A stretch of DNA of 43,459 nt from a virus. The notes under the pieces are model-generated. The model was not told the origin of the DNA. It worked only from the letters and a program-made list of their open reading frames with translations, and ran no database searches. This document shows positions 6,025-14,900 of this stretch, piece after piece; within the stretch, counting starts at the first letter, position 1; every line of letters starts with the position of its first letter. The DNA lies in IMG/VR virus record IMGVR_UViG_3300027302_000010, positions 1-43,459 of that record, one strand, 5' to 3'. Made by a program: the position numbers and the translations under genes.

Positions 6025-6116
6025 GAGATGCAGGTTACTTTGGATTTGTCTTCGGTGATGTTTGGAAGGAATCGACCGCACGCGGTGCGCAGGTATCCGT
6101 AGTAGTGGGTGGTCAT
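5940..6116 (-). CDS. Small zinc-binding protein with TACGR and CISC motifs
   Basis: 58 residues, starting at the ATGA overlap at 6113-6116. It contains YYGYLRTACGRFLPNI, then VTCISCRRT: one Cys early and a CxxC later, with conserved Asn-Ile-Thr-like spacing between them. I recognise this as a type of short phage zinc-ribbon protein of unknown function, but without a search this is pattern memory. The C-terminus is basic and may be disordered. It overlaps the next gene by 85 bases. Confidence 0.6.
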   Translation of the reverse strand: MTTHYYGYLRTACGRFLPNITEDKSKVTCISCRRTHLFHQPDSTPSQNSTKPPKRRKP

Positions 6117-6355
6117 GGCTTCAACGCCTCGACGGCGATCTGGGATTCAGTCGAGCGGTTTCCTCGGTAGTCTTGGTTGACTATCTCTCGGAGGGCGGAT
6201 TCAAGTCGGGCGATACGGTCTTGAAGCTGCGATGCATACCTGCAAGCCATGGACGGAATCTGAGTGTCTGATCCGCAATAAAAAACGCGCGTGTTGATTT
6301 GAGTAAAATACAAGAACGGAGCATTGCACCGAGGGCAGTTGTGTTCGTTGCTCAC
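6113..6355 (-). CDS. Zinc-ribbon and coiled-coil small protein, 80 residues
   Basis: N-terminal CPRCNAPFLYF and later VFYCGSD form a likely half zinc ribbon, followed by a coiled coil (QLQDRIARLESALREIV). The coil repeats the RxARLExAL pattern common in small phage proteins. GTG start, given by the GTGA overlap with the upstream gene. Function unknown; such proteins may dimerise through the coil. Confidence 0.65.
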   Translation of the reverse strand: MSNEHNCPRCNAPFLYFTQINTRVFYCGSDTQIPSMACRYASQLQDRIARLESALREIVNQDYRGNRSTESQIAVEALKP

Positions 6356-6546
6356 AGCTTGGCCTCCTTGGCTTTGCGCCAGTCGATAAACGTAAACGGG
6401 TTGTGATTGTTGGCGAGTGCATCCCCCGCCTCCTCCAGCCGCTTGATCCGCTCATTGGCCGCGTTGAGTTCGCGTTCGAGTTTGCGGGCGAATGATGCGG
6501 TAACCCAATCGAATTCGTTTTCATCCGTCCTCGGTGTATCGCTCAC
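6352..6546 (-). CDS. SDTPRTD-type coiled-coil phage protein, 64 residues
   Basis: It begins SDTPRTDENEF, a signature of many small phage and prophage proteins, followed by a coiled coil (FARKLERELNAANERIKRLE). It uses GTG, fixed by GTGA overlaps at both ends. The role of the family is unknown. I have seen this type mainly in phages of Proteobacteria and Verrucomicrobiota, so it is only weak host evidence. Confidence 0.7.
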   Translation of the reverse strand: MSDTPRTDENEFDWVTASFARKLERELNAANERIKRLEEAGDALANNHNPFTFIDWRKAKEAKL

Positions 6547-6731
6547 GGCTCGTCCTCCACTTTCACCATCGGAACAAAATCCAGCCGGTTGCTCTCGTCG
6601 ATTGCGATTCCCCAGTTGTTCCTTCGGCAGCACAGCTCGGTTGCATTGTAGACCTCAATCATCGTCTTTTCGGGCAGATAGAGAGATAGAAGCCCTTGGA
6701 ACGTGATGCGGATTGTGTCTTGGTCGCTCAC
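6543..6731 (-). CDS. Hypothetical protein, 62 residues
   Basis: A strand-helix pattern with RITFQGLLSLYLPEKT followed by EVYNATELCCRRNNWG and a C-terminal acidic end. GTG start inside a GTGA overlap. I recognise no family. Its position between the coiled-coil and HTH proteins, with stop-start coupling on both sides, supports it as a gene. Confidence 0.6.
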   Translation of the reverse strand: MSDQDTIRITFQGLLSLYLPEKTMIEVYNATELCCRRNNWGIAIDESNRLDFVPMVKVEDEP

Positions 6732-6937
6732 GGCCGTCCCTCCTTAATGATCGCCCAGACGGCTCGCTTCTTCACGCCGATAGCCTTCGCCACGTAGGCC
6801 AAACTCTGACCTTCGTTCCACAATTTCCAGGCGCGTCTGGCATTGAATACCGGAACCGGTGCCCGTGCTGGCACCGCAACTGGATCGGGGAAACTGATCC
6901 ACCCACGGGCGACTGCGTTTGAGATGAGTGCATTCAC
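6728..6937 (-). CDS. Helix-turn-helix protein, 69 residues
   Basis: The C-terminal half is a clear HTH: NEGQSLAYVAKAIGVKKRAV, with a helix from QSLAYVAKAI, a turn at GVK and a recognition helix KRAVWAIIKEG. The N-terminus is Pro/Ala-rich. Likely a small DNA-binding regulator. It uses GTG within a GTGA overlap. It lies next to another HTH protein coded just upstream, a pair that could bind related sites. Confidence 0.65.
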   Translation of the reverse strand: MNALISNAVARGWISFPDPVAVPARAPVPVFNARRAWKLWNEGQSLAYVAKAIGVKKRAVWAIIKEGRP

Positions 6938-7161
6938 GATTTACCTCCATTGATTACGTTCCAGATTACACTGTGCGACCGTTTGAATTTCTTCGCCAAC
7001 TCACGATAGGTGTACGTCGGATTCTTGCGCTTGGCCTCGATGATCGCTTTGCATTCGGCATCGGTCATCTGTCTCCAGGTGCCGCTGGGTTGCACTTCGA
7101 TAATCGGAACCGGTGGCTGCTTCCCGAGCACACGCTCGATGGCTTCACGGGAGAGTTTCAT
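6934..7161 (-). CDS. Helix-turn-helix protein, 75 residues
   Basis: It starts MKLSREAIERVLG. The C-terminal part reads DAECKAIIEAKRKNPTYTYR then ELAKKFKRSHSVIWNVING, a classic HTH with a long first helix and a recognition helix around RSHSVIWNVI. It starts 17 bases inside the upstream exonuclease gene. Probably DNA-binding; possibly a local regulator of the recombination operon. Confidence 0.7.
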   Translation of the reverse strand: MKLSREAIERVLGKQPPVPIIEVQPSGTWRQMTDAECKAIIEAKRKNPTYTYRELAKKFKRSHSVIWNVINGGKS

Positions 7162-7939
7162 CTTTGAGGATCCAGCCGGGGGATTGAATGATCTGAATGG
7201 AATCGCCGTTGTAACCCGGCCAACTGTCGGTGTCTTCGCAGACCATCCACTGGCGGATCCACGACTGCCACGTGCTGGAACCCTTGTCCAAGGATTCGGT
7301 GTCCAGCTGGTACACAGCGACCGCGTAGGGCGCCTGGTCTTCGACGCAAATCCACTGCCAGGCGCGGGTCTCGCCAGTGATATCCCGGTAGAGGTCGCGG
7401 TAGTACGCCGCCTGCACGTCGTAGCGCAGCTGGCCAATCTGGCGCCGGAACCCGGCCTTGCTAGCATCGCGGCATTTCTTCAAGTCCACGATTACCGGGG
7501 TCGTGTTGGGCAACCAGTCGATCAGGCCCTTGCGTTCGCAGGACTCGAACTCGCCGAACATCCCGACCTGCGCTTTGCCCGGTTCCGCCAGTAGGCGGCC
7601 GGCAACCGGGTGTTCGCGAACGGCCTCGACCATGCGCTCGACGGTTTCGATTGCGTCCTGCTTGAACACGGTGACGCCTCGGGCCTCCTGCTCGTCTCTC
7701 CAGCTGCGTGCCTCCTTGGTCCGGTAGTCATCGAATGGCGACGTGGTCCAGAGGTACGGCGTGCCGAGAACCTTGTGGTCCAGCAGGCTGCCGATGTTCA
7801 TGGCGTCCGTGGTTTCCTTCTCTTCCTCAAAGCCGACCATGGCGTGCGCCGGTGAGCGGGAGAATGCCTTGAGACTGGAGATGTTGATCGCCGGGTGTTG
7901 GCGATACGTGTGTACGTCGATGGGGTGGATTAGCTTCAC
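7145..7939 (-). CDS. PDDEXK-family exonuclease, RecE-like
   Basis: 264 residues. NIGSLLDHKVLG near residue 50 matches the early motif (G...H) of RecE/exodeoxyribonuclease VIII-type PDDEXK nucleases. GLIDWLPNTTPVIVDLKKCR has the D...(D/E)xK core with Asp in GLIDW and VDLKK as the second acid and Lys; QLRYDVQAAYYRDLY gives the Q...Y motif of lambda-exonuclease-like folds. It would degrade one strand from double-strand ends to expose DNA for the annealing protein coded immediately upstream. GTG start within a GTGA overlap with recT. Confidence 0.8.
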   Translation of the reverse strand: MKLIHPIDVHTYRQHPAINISSLKAFSRSPAHAMVGFEEEKETTDAMNIGSLLDHKVLGTPYLWTTSPFDDYRTKEARSWRDEQEARGVTVFKQDAIETVERMVEAVREHPVAGRLLAEPGKAQVGMFGEFESCERKGLIDWLPNTTPVIVDLKKCRDASKAGFRRQIGQLRYDVQAAYYRDLYRDITGETRAWQWICVEDQAPYAVAVYQLDTESLDKGSSTWQSWIRQWMVCEDTDSWPGYNGDSIQIIQSPGWILKDETLP

Positions 7940-8937
7940 AGGGCACCTCCCGCCTTCATCATTGCCCGACCGATACCGCGCTTGTTGCGGATCACCCACT
8001 TCTTCAGGTCTTCAGTCAGATCATTCGCCGTCGGGTACGCCTCGGGCGTCGGCCACCAGTTCAGTTCGGTGGCGAGTTTCACCAGCTGCTCGTAGGTCGC
8101 ACCAACCGATGCCAGCGTGGACTCGACGGTTTCTTCAACCAACTCGGGCAGCGGGGCCGGTGTGGCAGGAGCCTCGACCGGTGCGGGCTCAGGCTCGGGA
8201 GCCGGCGCAGGTTCAGGTTCAGGCACAGGCACAGGCTCAGCGACCGCGATGGCTTCGGGCTCGACCTTCTTCTTGCGCGGCTTGGGCTCAGGCGGCGTCG
8301 GGGTCACGTCCACAACGGAACTGGTCACGGTGGTAGCGACAGACGGCTGCACGACCTGCTGGGCCACCTGAGTGTCGTGGATCTCTTCCGAGGTGTGCAT
8401 ACCCAGCGCGATCTCCGGCGCATAGGCGCGGCACCAGAACGCAGCTGCGCGGTACTGAAGCATCTGCTCCGGCATGGTCTTCCATTTACTGCCAGACTTG
8501 CCATACCAACCCTCGGCCTTGGCCATGGCGATCGTCACCAGAGCGCCGACAAGCTCGAGGTTTCCCTCGCGCTCGACAGCGAAAGCGCGGCAGCCCCAGT
8601 CATCTGTCCCCTCTTTTCCGACCCAACGGAAACGCATCGGGGAGAACCGACCGCAGCTGTTGACCGTGGCAATAAGGAACGAGGCGGACCACGTGGGCTT
8701 GCCGTGGATTGGAACCATCGACTGCATCACGGCCATGACCGAGGCGCCGATGCGCTGACTGAGTTCCAGAGCGATGATGCAGTTTCCGAGGTTGGCTTCG
8801 CCCCGATACGAATCGGGAACGAGAGTGCTAGACGCCAAGGCCTTGGCCATGCGTTGGACTGAGACGAACGCGTTCTCCGAAGAGAAGGCGCTCAGGGGTT
8901 GCGATTGCTGTGTGGCTACTTGCAGTTGGTTGCTCAT
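7936..8937 (-). CDS. recT: RecT-like single-strand annealing recombinase
   Basis: 333 residues. The core, residues about 25-195, shows RecT-type motifs: NCIIALELSQRIGASVMAVM, GKPTWSASFLIATVNSCGRF, and KWKTMPEQMLQYRAAAFWCR, where WKTMP...ML is a family signature. A low-complexity Pro/Glu/Ala linker (about 220-265) leads to a C-terminal helical domain (about 270-333). It would coat single strands made by the exonuclease and anneal them. The linker and extra domain are longer than in classical RecT and may bind SSB or another partner. It opens the leftward recombination operon, with its own promoter-like region and almost no leader. Confidence 0.75.
   Translation of the reverse strand: MSNQLQVATQQSQPLSAFSSENAFVSVQRMAKALASSTLVPDSYRGEANLGNCIIALELSQRIGASVMAVMQSMVPIHGKPTWSASFLIATVNSCGRFSPMRFRWVGKEGTDDWGCRAFAVEREGNLELVGALVTIAMAKAEGWYGKSGSKWKTMPEQMLQYRAAAFWCRAYAPEIALGMHTSEEIHDTQVAQQVVQPSVATTVTSSVVDVTPTPPEPKPRKKKVEPEAIAVAEPVPVPEPEPAPAPEPEPAPVEAPATPAPLPELVEETVESTLASVGATYEQLVKLATELNWWPTPEAYPTANDLTEDLKKWVIRNKRGIGRAMMKAGGAL
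8183..8240 (-). repeat. Low-complexity linker repeat within recT
   Basis: Near-tandem 6-base units (GGCTCA, GGTTCA, GGCACA and variants) code for an alternating Pro/Glu/Ala/Val linker. The units differ mostly at wobble positions. Such DNA can slip in replication, so linker length may vary among relatives. Confidence 0.6.
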
Positions 8938-8938
8938 A

Positions 8939-8975
8939 CGTCAGTCAACGTATGGCAACTGACGCGCGCCGTCAA
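8939..8975 (-). promoter_or_regulatory. recT promoter with an inverted repeat over its -10
   Basis: On the minus strand TTGACG (8970-8975), a 17-bp spacer, and TACGTT (8947-8952) form a good sigma70-type promoter. The perfect inverted repeat CGTCAGT (8939-8945) and ACTGACG (8958-8964) is centred on the -10, so a bound repressor would block polymerase. Predicted transcription start falls about two to four bases before the ATG, which suggests a nearly leaderless message. Confidence 0.6.
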
Positions 8976-8982
8976 TACAGGA

Positions 8983-11900
8983 TTATCGAATTCCCACAGC
9001 TTTTTTCGCTTTTGCGTTCGCGATGTCTTCGATGCGGTCCAGTTGCCGTTTGGTGGCGGTCTGAGGATCCAGCTGCGAGATCCGCGTCTTGAGTTCGACC
9101 GCTCGAACCTCTTGCATCCTGGTCAACTCCTCCGGGGTAGCCTGCCGTTGCACGCGGCCGAACTGGAAGAACTTGTTGTTCTGCGGAGTCGCTGGTGTCC
9201 ATCCAGTCTTGGCCAGCACCTGGTAGGCGCGGTCAGGATCTTCGCCTCCAACGATCGCGGTGCCGCCAGTCAGGATCGACATGATGCGCTCCTGGGCACG
9301 CGGTGTACCAACTGGGTCCCCAAGGAAGTTGCGGTCCACCTTGCCGCTCCAGGGCGTCGGGACCAGGAGGTTGATGAATGTTTGATCCTTGGGGTTGAAC
9401 TCCGCGCCGGACATGGCGGTGGCCTCGCGCAGAAGAGGCTGGAACGGAATCAGCGGGCTCACGGTAGCGGCCGTGATCTTGCCCACATCTGGCGCTCCAC
9501 GATATGTGCCGGCGCCGATCATTCCAGATGCGGTGCGCCCCTGGGCGATAGCTGAGTAGGCGCCCCAGACCAACGCCCAGCCAACATCCTTCGCAGTGAG
9601 TTCGCGAGGCTCAAAGGTGAGCCCCTTCTTCTTGGCAGCAGCAGCGGCTTTATCGTTCAGCCGCTTGCGCCTGGCGATGGTGTACTGAAGCTCACCGACA
9701 GCGGCCAGCGCTGGGCGGATGAACTGAAACGGTCCAGTGTTCAGTGAAACACGCAGCATCTTCCCGTCGGGAAGATCCAACTCCATCGTGTTAGGCTTGT
9801 GGCCCTCACGCTCCATTCGATCAGCCTCCTCCTTATCGTCGGGCCATCTGGTGAAGACTCGCAGCGCGCCTGAGAGAACCAATCCAACAAACAACCCAGA
9901 AAGCCCCAGTCCCGCCGCAGCCTCGATCTTGCGCTGCACCTTGTCGGTCTCGCTCTTGTACCAGGCGGATCCCTCGAACGCGCCTGGAACGAAACCTCCA
10001 CCGGCAAACGTAAGCCCTCGGTTGATTCCGATTGCAACGGCGTTCGAGAACATCCCCAGGAGATCCGGAATTCCGATGCGCGACAGGATTTTCCCGCTGG
10101 ATTTCATTGCCTGCCCAATGACGCCGCCAGGGCCTCCCTCTTCTTCGATGTTCCATCCAATCGTAGACCGCAGGTTTTGCGTGATACCCTTGATATCTCC
10201 CGCGTCCAAACCAGCTGCCGCGATGCGTTGGTACTGCCGTGCGCGCACTACGTTCCATGCAGCAGCACTGCGATCCTTGGGTGCGATGTTCGGGTTGTCC
10301 CCGATCAGCGCCTGGGCCAACGCGTACTCCGCAATGGAGTCGCCAATGATTGTCTTTGCAGTCTTTCGTGCCTCGGCCTGACCCATGCCCTGGAGGCGCA
10401 GCTGCGATTCAACCCAAGCACCGATCTCCTGCTGCTCGGCCAGGACACCTTGGAATGCGTCGAGGGATGAGGCGAAGCGGTAGGACAACTGCGCGAGCCC
10501 AAGAATGCGAAGCACTGTAGCCTGCGCGTATTTACCGTTCTTGTAGTGCTCCGTCGCCTGCGCGTTGATGCGATCCAGCGCCCGCATTCCACTCTGGAGA
10601 CCCATGATGGTATCCTTTTCAGCGCGGCCTTTGGCGGCTTGGAGCGCAGATTTATACGCCATGTTCAGCGCGTTGAAGCGCGCTCTGTAAGCATCCTCAA
10701 GGGTAGTCGCTGTATCCTTCCAAAGGCGGAGTGTGCGATTTGGGTCCCGACTGGATACGAATCTTTGGATCGCTGTCGCACCTGCACGTGACGGCGTGTA
10801 AACAAACATCTGCGTAGCCACGTCGATCAGCTGCTTGGTGATGAAGCCGAACTTCAAGAGCGTATTTGCTGACCCGTATTCCTTGGCGGCCCTTGCCAGG
10901 TTCTGCTTGTTGCCACGGATCGGCATGGTCATCCGCGCCCAACGCATCTGGAGTTCACGCATAACATCCATGCGCTTGCCCTCGTTCATTGCGGCCTTGA
11001 TGTCGTCCGTGATGCCGGCGTTGATCTCCTCTTCGGTAGCCGTGCTGAGCTCCTGCTCCAGGCGCGCTAAGTCTCGGAAGCGGGAAACCTCCTCATCGGT
11101 CGGAACCTTCCAGCCTGATTTCTTGGCGATGCTTTGCAGGAGTGCCGCCGAGTTCATGCCGCCTGCGTTTACAAACTGCTCGATCTTCTGCCAAAGCGGA
11201 GTGCCTGGTCCGGCCTCCTCGCGTTGTTTGCCGGTGAGCTTCTTGGTCGCCTTGTCTAGCGCCTGAATGCGCGCCCGCTCAAACTTCGCCTCGAACGCTT
11301 TGGCCAGCGCAACTCCAGTCTTGTCGGCCAGCGCCTGGTCAATCGCCAGTTCTGAGAGCAACGCTTCCGAGAACGCTTGAGCCAGCTTGGCTTGCCCGGC
11401 CTGCGGGGTGTTCAGAACCCGCTTCACCAGGTCACTCATCTTGGGAACCAACCGCTGCAACGCGGGGTTCTTGGCAACGCTCTCAGCGATGCGCTGGTCC
11501 AGCAATCCGGCGCGGATACCTCCAGCGAGCCGCTCGACAGCCTTTGCACGATCGGCCGACAGCTGTGCGTCGGTCTTCGGAAGCGCAGGGTCGAAGCTGA
11601 CGTCCTTGGCGCCCACGATCTGGGAAACCACGGAGTTCTCAGCCTCCATCATCCGCTCGGTGAGGTAGGTCCAGACAGCACCCTGCATCCACTCATCGGC
11701 CAGATTCTCGGCTGCGACGATCTGGTTCAGCTTGCCGGTGAGGAACGCGAGCTTCTCGGCCCGAGTCCTGGTCGCCATGCCTGAAAGCTCGTCGGCCGTC
11801 AGGTAGGTCTTAGCGACGCGCTTTAGGAGTTTACGGGTGGGCTCAGATTGGTAGCGCGGGTCGTTTGCAATCCCAGCGTTAATCAACTTACGGAGTCGCT

Positions 11901-14900
11901 CTCCAACTGTTGTCGGTTCCGGCTTTGGTGTTAAATCAAAGAACCTACCCGTAATTTCTTTTTCAGTCTGCTGCAACCGCTCAGTAAGATAGGTCCATAC
12001 CGCCCCTTGCATCCATTCGTCCGTCAGGTTTTCAGTACCAACAATCGCGTTGAACTTAGCGGTAAGGGCCGGAAGTTTTTGAGCCTGATCAGTTGTGGCA
12101 ATTTCTTTGAACTCTTGCGTCGTAATGTATTTTCGGGCAACACGCTTGAGAAGTTCGACAGTTTTCTCACCTTTATAACGCGGGTCTTCGATGATTCCGG
12201 CGTTGATCAACCGCTGGAGACGCTCGCTCGCGCCAATCGGAGCAGCCTTAGCCTTCACGTCCAGGAAGTTATTCAGCACGCGCTGGCGGGCCAGCTGGAT
12301 CTGAGAACCCACATTGGCTGTAACCATCTGCATCACGCGGGCCTTGGCCTCAGGGGACGCGCCGGCTAGGTCCATCACTCCTTCGATGGCGGCCAGCTGC
12401 TCGCCGATCACGCGACTCATCTCGGCGTTGGGCTGTTGAACCAGGCGCGCCAGGTCGATCTTGGCGGGCGCCGGCGGGGCAACTTTCTTCGGCCCGAACT
12501 GCGTTCCCTTGAACCGGCCGCGAATCACGTCCTGGGCGAGCTTCAGGGTGGTCGGCGAGTAGTTCAGGAACCCATCACGAATCGTGCGCCAGTGAGCGTA
12601 CTGCGGCAGGTCGAGGCCCTCCTCGATTGCTTCTGGATCCGGATCTTCTTTGGCATCCATGGCTTCCTGATACTGAGCGCGAAGCTCTTCGTTGCCAACC
12701 GCTCGGGCCATCATGATGTTCCAGCCCGCGTTGAACTCGGCCTGCTTGACGGCATCCTCAGTAGCCTTCTGCACCTTGGCCTGCGTGGCCGGTCGGGTCA
12801 TTAGCCCCAGGCGTTCGTCGGGAGTGAGCTTGCGATTTGCAGGTTTGGCCGGCTCGGTGACGCCAAGCGCCAGTGCGTTCTCGATGATCTGCTCGATGGC
12901 TTCATCCTCAAGTGCGCGTTGCTCTTTCGCCTTCTGGGTGGGCGCCTTCTTAGCCTTCAGGCGCGCCTGGACAGCGCGGTACACGCGGCCGCCGGTGTCG
13001 GCCAGTGCCAAGACTCCAAACCGATTCAGCATCTCCTGTAGGTCGGGCTTCTCGCCAACGATCTTCTGAATCTCGGTTTCGGTGAACTGTCCACGGAACT
13101 CAGTCATGATCTTGTCCATCACGCCCTTGACGCTCTCGCCGTTGAAGTTGTCGTAGATGGCTGAGGTGAGGAATCCACGCACGTTACGAGCCATGGCCAC
13201 GAAGTCCTTCACGGACGCCCTCAGGCTCGCCAGGTTAATACCAAACTGGGACGCCTCAGACTGACCGATCAGGTAGAGTTCATCGCGGGTCTCGGGGCTG
13301 AATGCCTCGGATGCGCCGAAGTGGTTGCGGAGCGACTGGATCAACTCTGCGATGGTATCGCTGCGACCGGCCTCCTTGGCATCTCGGATCTTGTCCTTGG
13401 CAACCTGGATCAGCTTCCTTCCCGCTTCCTCCTGGTCTACTCCATCGACAGGTGCGAACAAGGCGTCGCCCACCTGGCGGAACTTCACCCCTGCCTCATT
13501 GAACGCATCGACTGCCAGCTGGAAGCCAGCGTTCTGCACCTCGGGAGTCCGGGATCGGCGCCCAGCAACCGTATCCTCGTATGCGCCACGTTTGGTGGTC
13601 ACAGGTTGGCCGGGCGTGGTGTAGATCATACCGAAGTCGGTAGCCGCACGCTCAATGAGACCAACCAACCGGTTAGACAACTCGGCATCATTGACAGGGT
13701 CATTTGGGTAACTTTGCCGTGCCTGTACAACCGCCTGGCGAATTGCGCGATCCACAGCCATGCCGGTGCGAATCAACCCCTTGGCGATCTGAAGGGCCAG
13801 CTTCGCCAGCGGCGTTAAAAGCAACGGATCCGAGTATTGATTTTCGTCGATGTTCCTAGTGATCTGATCAATGGCATCAATCGCTGATTTGCCGGCCCGT
13901 TGAATCGGGCTTTCGTCAAAGAGATTCATCTGCGCCTTATCCTGGGCGGCCTTGGCTTCAGCAGCGGCGCGGGCCTCGGCTTGGGCTTTTTCTCGCCTGG
14001 CCTCAACATCAATCCCCTCTTCGCCAGTAAGCGTGATCTGCTCAGCTTGCGTGCTAGCGAGAAGGTCGCCCTGGTTTTCTTTTTCTGTAAGGCGTGGTCT
14101 GCGTGGGCCTGGTCCGGTTTCTCCGGGGCCGCCGCCTGAAGGCCCACCTTGATTAGGTGGTCGATCAACAAACAGCGTGTCGTATTCCGTCAGCTGCTGA
14201 ACGCCGAATTTTTCGCCATCGCGAATCGTGTAGCCTCCCTCTGGAGTGACAGCTGTAACCTCGAATTGCTCACCTTGGACCGAAAACTTGTCTCCCAGCG
14301 CAAGGCTTCCAACTGAGATTTGAACAGGCCCGTCCGGCTCGCCGGCGCGCTGCATCCCTTCTGTCTGGGCATCAACGAAGGCTTCATCCTGCGCCTGCAA
14401 CATCGCTTCTTCGGCTCCAGCGGCTGCGGCTTTGGCTTCCTTCCGCGCCTCGGCAGTGTCGCCTTCGCGCCCGCGTGCTGCCTTCTCTATCTCGGCCCAG
14501 AACTCAGCAACCGTCATATCTCCGTACTTGCCAGGATTTTCCATGGCGAGTTCCTGAAGCAACACGTCGGGCTGGTTCCGGCTGGCGGTTCCACGCGACC
14601 TGCCTGCGAAGATTTTGTTGAAGAACGGCTTCAGCCTCGGAGCGTCATCATAGAGGCTCTTGATCGCATCCAGTCGGCCCTCCTTCTTGGCCTGCGACCT
14701 GGACATGACGCCGCCCAGATTGATGATGTCATCCAGAATGTCGCCTCGGAACGTCCATTCGCGGGCCTTCTTGGTCTTCGGTGCGGCAGCTGGAGCGGGA
14801 GCCGGGGGCGCAACCTTAGGCTCCTCCTTCGTCAGGTCCTTCTTAGCTGCTTCAGCAGCATTAGCCTCCGAGAACGACTCATCCTCGAAATTGAAGTTCT

